From Hellea sp. (lineage in GTDB: Bacteria > Pseudomonadota > Alphaproteobacteria > Caulobacterales > Maricaulaceae), in contig JAHDCL010000027.1 in NCBI GenBank assembly GCA_020629875.1, forward strand, positions 1 through 32,976: a DNA stretch of 32,976 nucleotides, read 5' to 3'. Every line of letters starts with the position of its first letter. Within the stretch, counting starts at the first letter, position 1. Positions 8,408 through 16,618 of the stretch are shown piece after piece. The notes beneath the pieces were generated by a model, which saw only the letters and a list, made by a program, of their open reading frames with translations, was not told where the DNA came from and ran no database searches. A program made the position numbers and the translations under genes.

Positions 8408-9819
8408 GCGTGCTTGAGGCGTGGGGCTTGCGCTTGATGCGAGAGGCTCGATCCAGCGATTAACGCGCCGATTGTCAGGGATGCTGAAAATCCACATAAG
8501 AATAAAATGATATTATCCAATGAGAAGAACTTCGGTTCAAGCAAGAGATAGGCTTGAACGAGAAGCCCTAGGATTCCTAAGCCCATCATGATGGGAGAAT
8601 GACGGCGGACACCATTGATGGCCATGCCAAGGGAAGAGGCGGTTATCGCGGAGCCGATTAAAACGCCGATTGCAGGCATGACACTTACGCCTGGAAGGGT
8701 CGTTCTGATCATTTGCGGCCAACCCGGAAACCAGAGCATCATGGGAATAATCGCTGCGGCAGCGGTGAGCAGGAAAATGCCCGGTAGAGACATTTGAGTA
8801 TGTTTATAGCGGATGATACCACTGCAAAAAATGATGAAGAGAGACCCTATCGTGACGCTTTTCCAGATAGCTAAGCCTGACGCTGAGAGGGTTGCAGAAC
8901 TGCTCTGTACGGCATCCGGGTTTAGCCAGAAGTACTGAAAACAAATGGCGCCAATGATGGCGGCTATCCATCCTACGTGGATGTGAACTGAGCTGCCCGT
9001 GATAAGCTTATCTTCAATTGCTTTACCGCTGCGGTGGTGGGCCGCGCCAATGATAAAGAGCGCCGTTGCCGCGAATGTGAGGGGTAAGTTTCCAGCGGTC
9101 CAAGAGGAGAGGAGCACGTTTGCAATCCAGTAATAGGCGGTAATAACAGCGAGTGTGATGGCCAGGCCTGAGCGAATTTTTGTCCCCACAAATATTTGAG
9201 CTCCCAGAACCAAGGGGAGTATCAGTATGAAGCTTGATGAGCCGATGAGTCCCGAAAAGTTTAATGCCCCCCAAATCAGGGACGCGCAAATCGAAGCTAA
9301 CACGCAGATTCGGGACTTTAGCAGATAACCGATAATCAGGGGAGATATACTCATAAGCATTAAACCATCTGCGAGGGTAAGACCTAAGCCGAAATAGTTT
9401 ACACTAGCTGTGATGGCGCCCATCAGCCCCGCTAGCGCAGTTACGACTGAGATTTCACTAAGACGCCAAAAACCATGGTCCGAAGAAACGTAACTGCTCC
9501 AGATACCGGTCCAAAGAAGTGCGAGAGACGCGAAGACTTTGAAATCTGTGCCAAATCCCAGAAGGAAGGCCACGGCCATGAATGTGAGCGCGCCTGCCCA
9601 TAGGCCAACGGTAATATTTAGGCTGCTGGTAGGGGCCTCTTCGGGCTTACCATGAGCTGACTGTAGTAAATCGGGAATATTGGGTGAGCTTGGGGCTATC
9701 TTTGCCGCTGATTGAGATTTTTGTGCAGGGAAATACTTTGAGCTCGGTAAAAATCGTGCGGCGGCCACCTGTTCGGGCGCATTATCATTCGCGATTCTTA
9801 TGTTCTGGGGCGTCGCCAT
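8404..9819 (-). CDS. polytopic membrane protein, function unknown
   Basis: A 471-residue protein I do not recognise. The first 70 or so residues are soluble, with an IRIANDNAPEQ stretch of a kind seen at the N-termini of some alphaproteobacterial proteins, and rich in Ser, Pro and Gln. From about residue 70 to the end, some 14 hydrophobic segments alternate with short loops, with few charged residues inside the membrane. There is no ATP-binding or periplasmic domain and no transport signature I can name. The last residues are HQAQAPRLKHA. It lies between the rhomboid gene (convergent, 4-base overlap) and the coiled-coil gene (same strand, 150 bases upstream). The ribosome site is weak. Confidence 0.8.
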   Translation of the reverse strand: MATPQNIRIANDNAPEQVAAARFLPSSKYFPAQKSQSAAKIAPSSPNIPDLLQSAHGKPEEAPTSSLNITVGLWAGALTFMAVAFLLGFGTDFKVFASLALLWTGIWSSYVSSDHGFWRLSEISVVTALAGLMGAITASVNYFGLGLTLADGLMLMSISPLIIGYLLKSRICVLASICASLIWGALNFSGLIGSSSFILILPLVLGAQIFVGTKIRSGLAITLAVITAYYWIANVLLSSWTAGNLPLTFAATALFIIGAAHHRSGKAIEDKLITGSSVHIHVGWIAAIIGAICFQYFWLNPDAVQSSSATLSASGLAIWKSVTIGSLFIIFCSGIIRYKHTQMSLPGIFLLTAAAAIIPMMLWFPGWPQMIRTTLPGVSVMPAIGVLIGSAITASSLGMAINGVRRHSPIMMGLGILGLLVQAYLLLEPKFFSLDNIILFLCGFSASLTIGALIAGSSLSHQAQAPRLKHA

Positions 9820-9969
9820 GCCGTTTGCCTAGCAAGTTTCCGGCCAGTTTACATGGTTTGCACCCGATAGGCGCAAGGAAATCACTAGGCTCCCCAAAAA
9901 AGGGGCGAATTAACCATGAGTGCGTCGAAATGGCGACTTTAACGTGTTTAAGTAGGGGTGTTCCGAGGG

Positions 9970-12000
9970 TTAAATGATGTCTTTGCGAATGCCAAATTTG
10001 TAATCCATGATACGATCTTCGACATCATCGCCGGTTAAATCATTGAATTCATCAGAGATATCAGGCGCGATATCGGGGTTCTCCGAGGGCGTTTCTGTCC
10101 GTCGGCGAGCTTGGTTTACTGACAATGCTGCGGCGATATCCTTATATTTTTGGTCGAGCTCAGTCTCAGTTTGCTTTGATTGGAACAACGCCTTCTGAGC
10201 CGCTTCTAATTGGAAAGTCTGAGCGTGAATCAGATCTTCCAGTCGCTTATTCTCAAGCGCTTGAGCTTCACGCGCTTTTTGCAATGCTGAAACGTCCTGG
10301 GCAGCGCTTTTAACGATTGCGTCTTTTACGCGGAGTTGCTCGGTGAGCTCCTCTACTTTCTTTTGGAGCTGTTGCGCTGGATTATTCTTGATAGCATTCT
10401 CAAGTTGCTCTGTTTGAAGGTCTAGGCGAGACCGTAATTGGTCTCGTTCCATTTCAAGAGCTTTGCGGGAGCGCTCAAGGTCCGCAGTTTCTTTGGCTGT
10501 ATGCGCAGACATTTCATCACGCCTAGCGAGTTCAGCGTGCAGGGATTTTACCTCACTACTTAATGCATTCAATTTACCTGAACTTCGGGATTCTGAGAGA
10601 GCTTGTATGTCTCTGATTTCTTCTAGCGCCGCCGCTAGCTGCTTCTCTAGGCGGTCCCGCTCAATATCTTGCTCATTTCGAATACTGCGTAATGAGGCTA
10701 GTTCATGCGTTGCTGCATTCGCAGTCTGTGTTTTCGCATCAACTTCTTTTGCCAGGAAGGCGATTTGTGCTTCGAGGTCCGTAACTTGGTCTTCGCGGCT
10801 GATAACATTAAACTCGTATTGAGTTTTGAAGGTTTTGATGTCTTCATGCAACGCTTGCATTTCGCCTTTCATAGCGTTGTTTTGTCGTTTCGCTGTGTTG
10901 AGCGTTACTCGCAAATCTTGTGCTTCAGCACGGTATGTCTCTGCTTGCTGCCTGAAGTCTGTGCAATCTGTGCGCAGAGACTCGACCATCTTTGAGGCCT
11001 CAAGAAAGTCAGCTTGTCGTTTTTCCAGAGCCTTAGAGAGCTCTCCTATCTTTTCGCGTAGAACTTTGTTCTCTCGTCCTTCAACACCCAATGCTGTCTT
11101 GTGTCGTTCGATCGCAAGGGCGTGACGCTCGGCTTCAGCTTTAGTGGCTTTAAAGACACGCTCATATTCCTGCAGAGATTTCGCTGCTGTTACTAATTTG
11201 GCACGGGCTTGTTCATACTGCTTAGTTTTTTCGGTGAGTCGGTCTTGGTGATCTTCAAGATCGGCAGAAGTTAGGGCGAGTTTGCCCTTGATGTTTTCCA
11301 CTTCGCCTTGAGCGGTGCGCAATCTCGCTTTCAATCTGCGGTTTTCAGGTTCAAGACGATTGAGGACGGAAAAGTCGACTTCTGCTTTTTCAACAAAGCC
11401 CATCAGGCCTTCGACACGTTGGAGGGCGCGCCGATAAATTTCTTCGCCGCTTTGAATGTCAGCACTAATTTTCGCGACGTCGAGTCTCATCGCTCCCATG
11501 TCCAGCCGCTTAGGGCCGGCGAATGGAGGCTCAGTCGTGATTTCGGGCGTTTCTTCAACGCTTGGTTTTTCATGAGATTGCGCTGTGGAGTCTTGACTCT
11601 GAAAATCAGGAGCATGAGCAGCTCGGCGAGCATCTGCGAGGAGGGCCTCAATATCTGGCTCAGGAATGGATGTAGGCGTTTCCATCTGTGCAGACGTGAC
11701 ATCTATGCTCTTGGTTTTGCTTAAAATGTCGGTTGTGAAATTAGGGGCGGTAAAGCTCTTAAGGCTGCCGACTATGAAAGCGTCTTTAGTCGCGTCAGCG
11801 ACTTGCTCGGATTCCAGAGTGGGGGCGGTGCTAGAGGCTTCTGCTGGCATGTTCAGCTGTGCCGTTAGCTCTTCGAGCTGCATGTCCAGATGGCGTTCGC
11901 GGTCTATTTCCGCAATTTCTTTTTCTAGCCTGCTTTGCTCTTGCTCCTTGGAGGCTTTGGTCTTTTTCGATTTTGACTTATTTTTTTTAAAAAAAGACAC
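9970..12000 (-). CDS. long coiled-coil protein, function unknown
   Basis: About 676 residues. The GTG at 11998-12000 is preferred because GGGGGA lies six bases upstream; a TTG ten codons earlier (12028-12030) has no such site. The protein opens with a strongly basic patch (SFFKKNKSKSKKTK), continues with a Pro/Ser/Thr/Glu-rich linker (about 50-165), then a very long heptad-rich helix (about 180-630) full of Leu, Glu, Lys, Arg and Gln, and ends with an acidic tail and MDYKFGIRKDII. There is no transmembrane segment, signal peptide or ATPase motif, so it is not an SMC protein. A filament-forming or scaffolding role, as for crescentin-like proteins, is possible but unproven. It is divergent from fabD. 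Confidence 0.85.
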   Translation of the reverse strand: MSFFKKNKSKSKKTKASKEQEQSRLEKEIAEIDRERHLDMQLEELTAQLNMPAEASSTAPTLESEQVADATKDAFIVGSLKSFTAPNFTTDILSKTKSIDVTSAQMETPTSIPEPDIEALLADARRAAHAPDFQSQDSTAQSHEKPSVEETPEITTEPPFAGPKRLDMGAMRLDVAKISADIQSGEEIYRRALQRVEGLMGFVEKAEVDFSVLNRLEPENRRLKARLRTAQGEVENIKGKLALTSADLEDHQDRLTEKTKQYEQARAKLVTAAKSLQEYERVFKATKAEAERHALAIERHKTALGVEGRENKVLREKIGELSKALEKRQADFLEASKMVESLRTDCTDFRQQAETYRAEAQDLRVTLNTAKRQNNAMKGEMQALHEDIKTFKTQYEFNVISREDQVTDLEAQIAFLAKEVDAKTQTANAATHELASLRSIRNEQDIERDRLEKQLAAALEEIRDIQALSESRSSGKLNALSSEVKSLHAELARRDEMSAHTAKETADLERSRKALEMERDQLRSRLDLQTEQLENAIKNNPAQQLQKKVEELTEQLRVKDAIVKSAAQDVSALQKAREAQALENKRLEDLIHAQTFQLEAAQKALFQSKQTETELDQKYKDIAAALSVNQARRRTETPSENPDIAPDISDEFNDLTGDDVEDRIMDYKFGIRKDII

Positions 12001-12092
12001 AACTAATCCCCCTATGATTCCCTTCCGCAAAGCGGCTCAACTCTGCTAGAAAAAGAAGGTTAATGACCTCTTAATATTCGTTAATTTTGCGG

Positions 12093-12120
12093 TTGACGCG
12101 AAGTATCGTTTATCTATGCA
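12093..12120 (+). promoter_or_regulatory. candidate sigma70-type promoter of the fabD operon
   Basis: TTGACG (12093-12098) and TATGCA (12115-12120) are 16 bases apart and end about 29 bases before the fabD start. The -35 box is close to ideal, and the upstream 30 bases are rich in A and T. It would drive fabD-fabG and perhaps beyond. Confidence 0.5.
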
Positions 12121-12149
12121 AGCAAGCGGATTTCATCTAAGGAGTTATG

Positions 12150-13094
12150 ATGACACTCGCATTCACATTCCCTGGGCAGGGCAGCCAATCTATTGGCATG
12201 GGTAAAGAGCTCGCGGACGCATTCCAAAGCGCCAGAGCTGTTTTCGAAGAAATTGATGATGCGCTTTCCCAAAAGCTATCGAAGTTAATGTGGGAAGGGC
12301 CGATGGAAGACCTAACTCTCACAGCTAACACGCAGCCTGCCTTGATGGCTTGCGGTATCGCTGCGATGCGGGCTCTGAAGGAAGAATTTGGAATAGATGT
12401 GACTGAGGCGAGCTATGTCGCAGGGCATTCACTTGGCGAGTACACAGCGCTTTGCGCGGCGGGCTCGCTGTCAGTTGCCGACACTGCGCGTCTTCTGCGG
12501 ATTCGGGGCGATGCGATGCAAGCGGCGGTTCCAGTAGGTGCGGGCGCTATGGCTGCGCTGTTAGGGGCTTCTGTTGAGGATGCTGAAGCTGCTGCTAAGG
12601 CGGGGCAAGTAAAGGGCATTTGTCAAATCGCAAATGACAATGCCACCGGCCAGATTGTGCTGTCTGGCGAGAAGGATGCCGTCCAGGCGGCTTGCGATGC
12701 GGCCATTGATATGGGTGTGAAAAAAGCCATGATGCTTAATGTATCGGCGCCATTCCATTGCGATATGATGGCGCCAGCAGCAGATGCCATGCGTGACGCG
12801 CTCGCTGATGCTAAATTTAACGCGCCGGCGGTTCCCGTAATCAATAATGTTCAGGCTTTACCTGTGAGCGACCCGGATCAACTTCGAAATGATTTGGTGG
12901 CGCAAGTCACAGGCCGCGTGCGATGGCGTGAATCAGTTGAATGGATGCACGCAAACGGGATTGAAACACTTGCCGAGCCAGGTTGCGGAAAGGTTTTAAC
13001 TGTTATGCTTCGCCGAATTGTGAAAGGCATGAACGGCAAGGCGATAAACACACCAGAAAGCTTGGAAGCTTTCGCAACAGACTTAAAAGGGTAG
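12150..13094 (+). CDS. fabD: malonyl-CoA:ACP transacylase
   Basis: Moves malonyl from CoA to acyl carrier protein, supplying extender units for type II fatty-acid synthesis. The protein (314 residues from this start) shows FTFPGQGSQ at the N-terminus and the nucleophile elbow GHSLGEY with S94; the conserved active-site His lies in VSAPFHCDMM. Two ATGs are in tandem at 12147 and 12150. AAGGAG at 12139-12144 sits only two bases from the first but five from the second, so the second is chosen. It heads the conserved fabD-fabG-acpP-fabF order, and fabG starts five bases after its stop. Confidence 0.96.
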   Translation: MTLAFTFPGQGSQSIGMGKELADAFQSARAVFEEIDDALSQKLSKLMWEGPMEDLTLTANTQPALMACGIAAMRALKEEFGIDVTEASYVAGHSLGEYTALCAAGSLSVADTARLLRIRGDAMQAAVPVGAGAMAALLGASVEDAEAAAKAGQVKGICQIANDNATGQIVLSGEKDAVQAACDAAIDMGVKKAMMLNVSAPFHCDMMAPAADAMRDALADAKFNAPAVPVINNVQALPVSDPDQLRNDLVAQVTGRVRWRESVEWMHANGIETLAEPGCGKVLTVMLRRIVKGMNGKAINTPESLEAFATDLKG

Positions 13095-13099
13095 AGACT

Positions 13100-13840
13100 A
13101 TGTTTAATCTGGATGGAAAACGTGCGCTTGTGACAGGCGCAACAGGTGGACTTGGCGGTGAGATCGCGAGAGCACTTCATGCGCAAGGCGCTGTTGTCGC
13201 ATTATCAGGGACTCGCGCCGAGAAGCTTGAAGCCCTAGCGGGAGAGCTGGGCGAGCGGGCTTATGTTGTGCCCTGTAATCTTTCCGATGGTGATGCTGTC
13301 GATGCTCTGCCCAAAGCTGCGGCAGATGCGATGGGTGGTTCCGTCGACATTTTGGTCGCGAATGCTGGTATTACGCGTGACGGTCTTTTGATGCGTATGA
13401 AGCAAGAGGACTGGGACCTCGTTCAAAAGGTTAATCTTGAGTCCTATTTTCGTCTCTCAAAGGCCTGCCTGCGGTCTATGATGAAGTCCCGTTGGGGGCG
13501 TATCATCGGTATTACCTCTGTTGTGGGCGTAACAGGAAACCCAGGACAGACAAATTATGCAGCCTCTAAGGCAGGCATGATTGGTTTTTCGAAATCTTTG
13601 GCCCAAGAAGTGGCCTCTCGGGGCGTGACTGTGAACTGTATTGCCCCTGGATTTATTGCTTCGCCTATGACGGATGCTCTGAATGAGGCGCAAAAAGAGG
13701 CGATTCTGACTAAAATTCCGGCTGGAGACCTCGGTTCGGGTGCGGATATTGCTAATGCAGCGCTCTATTTAGCCTCGAATGAGGCAGGTTATGTTACTGG
13801 CCAAACTCTGCACGTAAATGGCGGTATGGCTATGATTTAA
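13100..13840 (+). CDS. fabG: 3-oxoacyl-ACP reductase
   Basis: NADPH-dependent reduction of 3-oxoacyl-ACP to 3-hydroxyacyl-ACP, the first reduction in each elongation cycle. The 246-residue short-chain dehydrogenase has the cofactor loop TGATGGLG (12-19), NAG (88-90), and the catalytic set S140, Y153, K157 (YAASK), ending in the family-typical TGQTLHVNGGMAMI. An open frame runs on upstream to 12983, but it overlaps fabD and lacks any family similarity; the ATG at 13100, five bases after the fabD stop and with a GAGA purine run before it, gives the standard N-terminus. Confidence 0.97.
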   Translation: MFNLDGKRALVTGATGGLGGEIARALHAQGAVVALSGTRAEKLEALAGELGERAYVVPCNLSDGDAVDALPKAAADAMGGSVDILVANAGITRDGLLMRMKQEDWDLVQKVNLESYFRLSKACLRSMMKSRWGRIIGITSVVGVTGNPGQTNYAASKAGMIGFSKSLAQEVASRGVTVNCIAPGFIASPMTDALNEAQKEAILTKIPAGDLGSGADIANAALYLASNEAGYVTGQTLHVNGGMAMI

Positions 13841-13900
13841 CTAGGGTTTTCCGCTCTAGCCACTGTAAATTATCTGTGCTATTCAGCAATGAATCGCAAA

Positions 13901-13929
13901 AAGGGGTTGTTTTTAGGGACTTACCCCTT
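13901..13929. repeat. inverted repeat in the acpP leader region
   Basis: AAGGGGT (13901-13907) and ACCCCTT (13923-13929) are perfect complements around a 15-base loop, in the gap between fabG and acpP. There is no following T-run, so it does not look like an intrinsic terminator for fabG. It could be an operator or an RNA hairpin controlling acpP. Confidence 0.35.
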
Positions 13930-13947
13930 ACTTACGCCTAGCAAATC

Positions 13948-13965
13948 GCCACAAAATACCGTGGC
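13948..13965 (+). promoter_or_regulatory. small stem-loop before acpP
   Basis: GCCAC (13948-13952) pairs with GTGGC (13961-13965) across an 8-base loop, ending 18 bases before the acpP ATG and upstream of its AAGGAA ribosome site. It may protect or tune the very abundant acpP message. The stem is only five base pairs. Confidence 0.3.
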
Positions 13966-13983
13966 ATCATAAAAGGAAAAATT

Positions 13984-14220
13984 ATGTCTGACGTACTTGC
14001 ACGCGTTACTAAGATGGTCGTTGAGCATCTTGATGTTGAAGAAGATAAAGTGACTGAAAAAGCTCACTTCATCGATGACCTTGGCGCGGATAGCCTCGAT
14101 AATGTCGAGCTTGTTATGGCGTTCGAAGAAGAATTCGATATTGAAATCCCTGATGATGCCGCTGAGCACATCCAAACTGTCGGCGACGCCGTTAAGTTTA
14201 TCTCTGAAAAAGTCGGTTAG
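13984..14220 (+). CDS. acpP: acyl carrier protein
   Basis: The 78-residue carrier of growing acyl chains. The attachment motif [12 protein letters not shown] places 4'-phosphopantetheine on S37. The protein is very acidic, with helices at about 3-15, 36-51 and 65-75, as expected. AAGGAA lies six to seven bases before the ATG. Two inverted repeats lie in the 143-base gap upstream, and the stop codon sits in the loop of a perfect hairpin shared with the start region of fabF, so expression relative to its neighbours is probably set at both ends. Confidence 0.97.
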   Translation: MSDVLARVTKMVVEHLDVEEDKVTEKAHFIDDLGADSLDNVELVMAFEEEFDIEIPDDAAEHIQTVGDAVKFISEKVG

Positions 14221-14231
14221 AGCCGACTTTT
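14208..14231 (+). terminator. perfect hairpin at the acpP/fabF junction (terminator or attenuator candidate)
   Basis: AAAAGTCGG (14208-14216) pairs with CCGACTTTT (14223-14231) over nine base pairs with a six-base loop, TTAGAG, which contains the acpP stop codon TAG. A-run, GC core and T-run make it look like a short intrinsic terminator readable from either side, though the T-run is only four bases. The fabF ATG begins three bases beyond it. Partial read-through would make far more acpP than fabF message. Confidence 0.55.
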
Positions 14232-14234
14232 GCG

Positions 14235-15530
14235 ATGCGGCGGGTTGTCGTCACAGGTTTAGGCCTCGTTACCCCCGTCGGATGCGGTGTTAATACCGCA
14301 TGGAAAAATATACTCTCCGGTAAGTCCGGAGCTTCCAAAATAGAACATTTTGATACCAGCGATCTTGCCTGCAAGGTTGCTGCTGTCATCCCGCGTGCTG
14401 ATGGCCGTGCCGGTGGATCAGCCGACATGGAAGGCGTGTTCAATCCTGATAACGTTATGAGCCCACGCGATGCCAAACGCGTGGACGACTTCATCCTCTA
14501 TGCGATTGCAGCCAGTGATGAAGCATTAAAGGATGCGGGTTGGGCACCCACTGAACATGGCGACGAAGCGCAGGAGCGAACCGGCGTCATGTTCGGCTCT
14601 GGAATTGGTGGACTACAGGCCACTTATGACGCCTCCATTCTTTTACATGAGCGGGGGCCGCGGCGCCTCTCGCCATTTGTTGTTCCCAGCATGTTGATTA
14701 ACCTGACGGCGGGGCAAATTTCTATTCGTCATGGCCTCAAGGGGCCCAACCATTCAGTGGTTACAGCGTGCGCAACGGGTGCTCATGCGATTGGAGACGC
14801 TGCAAGACTGATCATGCATGGCGACGCAGATGTTATGGTTGCTGGCGGCGCCGAGGCATCAATTTGCCGGCTAGGCATTGCAAGTTTTGTTGCCTGCCGC
14901 GCAATGACGACGGGCTATAATGATACCCCTGAAAAAGCCTCAAGACCCTATGATAGTGGCCGGGATGGTTTCTTGATGGGCGAGGGCTCTGGAGCGGTGG
15001 TTCTAGAAGAATATGAACATGCCAAAGCGCGCGGTGCAAAAATCTATGCTGAGTTTAAAGGCTATGGTCTGTCAGGTGACGCTTATCACATAACAAGTCC
15101 AGCCCCCGAAGGCGAGGGTGGATATCGCGCTATGAAGGCGGCTTTGAAAAACTCAGGCCTAGATGTCTCTGATATTGGCTATGTGAATGCTCATGGCACG
15201 TCTACCCCAATGGGAGATGAGCTTGAAGTGAAAGCCGTTGAGCGCTTGCTGGGCGATCATGCGAAAGATGTGTGCATGTCCTCGACGAAATCCAGTACCG
15301 GGCATTTATTGGGCGCGGCGGGGGCAATTGAGACGATTTTCTCTATTCTCGCTCTGCGCGATCAGGTGGCCCCGCCGACACTTAATCTTGAGGACCCGTC
15401 CGTTGAGACGGATCTCGATCTGGTGCCTCTCGTGGCTAAGCCTTTTTCGGGTAATGCGGTGATGTCAAATTCATTTGGATTTGGCGGTACCAATGCCGCG
15501 GTTATTTTCTCTAAGCCTCCCGCAGAGTAA
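14235..15530 (+). CDS. fabF: 3-oxoacyl-ACP synthase II
   Basis: Condenses malonyl-ACP with acyl-ACP to lengthen the fatty acid by two carbons. The 431-residue protein has the complete Cys-His-His triad of the FabF/FabB class: C179 in VVTACATGA, H320 in NAHGTSTPMGD and H357 in STGHLLGAAG, plus the conserved K352. It ends with SFGFGGTNAAVIF. The start follows acpP by 14 bases with no obvious Shine-Dalgarno; the space is taken by a hairpin. Its stop shares a base with the ATG of mltG. Confidence 0.97.
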   Translation: MRRVVVTGLGLVTPVGCGVNTAWKNILSGKSGASKIEHFDTSDLACKVAAVIPRADGRAGGSADMEGVFNPDNVMSPRDAKRVDDFILYAIAASDEALKDAGWAPTEHGDEAQERTGVMFGSGIGGLQATYDASILLHERGPRRLSPFVVPSMLINLTAGQISIRHGLKGPNHSVVTACATGAHAIGDAARLIMHGDADVMVAGGAEASICRLGIASFVACRAMTTGYNDTPEKASRPYDSGRDGFLMGEGSGAVVLEEYEHAKARGAKIYAEFKGYGLSGDAYHITSPAPEGEGGYRAMKAALKNSGLDVSDIGYVNAHGTSTPMGDELEVKAVERLLGDHAKDVCMSSTKSSTGHLLGAAGAIETIFSILALRDQVAPPTLNLEDPSVETDLDLVPLVAKPFSGNAVMSNSFGFGGTNAAVIFSKPPAE

Positions 15531-16618
15531 TGGCGCGCGAGAAAAAGGCGCAGGCCACTAGCAAAAATTCCGCCCTTGCAGGCCTTCCTAAGAAACAAAA
15601 GCGAGTGCTGGGTTTTATGGCCCTGACGGCGGTTGTCACTCTAGGCATTGCCCTCGTTCTTGGGGCTTATGCTGTTGTAAATTATCGTTACGAAACTACG
15701 CCAAACGGCGAAGCCGCGGAGACTGTTTTTGAAGTTCCGCGGGGGAGTGGTCTTTCTTCTATCGCTGGCAGGCTTGAAGAAGATGGTTTGATAAAGAGCG
15801 CATTTATTTTCAAACTGGTCACTAAATTACGTGGGAATGAAGCGAATTTCAAAGCTGGCGAATTTATCATTGTCCAGCCAGCGTCAATGAGCAAAGTCTA
15901 TGAAACCCTGGCGGAGGGTAAAGCTGTTCTCTATCCTTTCACCGTTCCAGAGGGATTGACCTCAGCACAAATTATTCGCGCTCTGGACGGTGTGGAAACG
16001 CTTACAGGGGATGCTCCTGAGACGCCTGCTGAAGGCACAATGCTCCCTGAAACTTATATGACACCAAAAGGCATGAGCCGCGCGGCGGTCGTGAAGAAAA
16101 TGCAGGCGGCCCAAACAAAAGTCATCGACGAACTCTGGGAGACGCGCCAAGAGGGGTTGCCGCTTAAGTCCAAAGAAGAGGCGATCATACTTGCTTCTAT
16201 CGTTGAGAAGGAAACAGGGATAGGAGCAGAGCGCGACGTCGTAGCCGGCGTTTTCATCAACCGCCTTAAAATAGGTATGCGGTTACAGACAGACCCGACC
16301 ATCATTTACGGAATTTCGAAGGGTGAGCCGCTCTACAATAAACGTGGACAACGCCGTACCCTCTACCGCTCAGAGATAGACCGTAAAACGCCTTGGAATA
16401 CCTATCAAATTGATGGTCTACCGCCGACACCCATTTGCAACCCTGGCGCCGAAGCAATAGCCGCTGTCTTGCAGCCCGCGAAAACCGATTACCTGTTTTT
16501 TGTTGCTGATGGATCGGGCGGTCATGTCTTTGCCAAGACCAATCGCGAGCATGTGAATAATGTCAACAAATGGCGCAAAATTGAACGTGAACGCCAGCGC
16601 CAACAAAGGGGCGGATAA
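15530..16618 (+). CDS. mltG: endolytic murein transglycosylase
   Basis: Cuts nascent glycan strands in the periplasm and so helps set glycan length. The 362-residue protein has a basic cytoplasmic tail, one membrane anchor (about 29-51, AVVTLGIALVLGAYAVV), a LysM-like region (about 60-130) and the YceG catalytic domain. The signature IVEKETG (224-230) holds the catalytic Glu, followed by VFINRLKIGMRLQTDPT. The ATG overlaps the fabF stop (TAATG), and the yicC start overlaps its own stop in the same manner. Location after fabF is normal for this class. Confidence 0.95.
   Translation: MAREKKAQATSKNSALAGLPKKQKRVLGFMALTAVVTLGIALVLGAYAVVNYRYETTPNGEAAETVFEVPRGSGLSSIAGRLEEDGLIKSAFIFKLVTKLRGNEANFKAGEFIIVQPASMSKVYETLAEGKAVLYPFTVPEGLTSAQIIRALDGVETLTGDAPETPAEGTMLPETYMTPKGMSRAAVVKKMQAAQTKVIDELWETRQEGLPLKSKEEAIILASIVEKETGIGAERDVVAGVFINRLKIGMRLQTDPTIIYGISKGEPLYNKRGQRRTLYRSEIDRKTPWNTYQIDGLPPTPICNPGAEAIAAVLQPAKTDYLFFVADGSGGHVFAKTNREHVNNVNKWRKIERERQRQQRGG

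Noticed and set aside
9892-9905. CCCC-A6-GGGG inverted repeat between the membrane-protein and coiled-coil genes
   Set aside because: The stem has only four pairs, the loop is an A-run, and no T-run follows on either strand in the right place for a terminator.
10463-11724. Several long open frames on + inside the coiled-coil gene
   Set aside because: They are antisense to a frame with clear heptad periodicity, have Ser/Arg/Cys-rich content typical of shadow frames, and lack ribosome sites and recognisable domains.
12983-13099. Upstream extension of the fabG frame
   Set aside because: It overlaps the end of fabD, has no family similarity, and the ATG at 13100 gives the standard FabG N-terminus.
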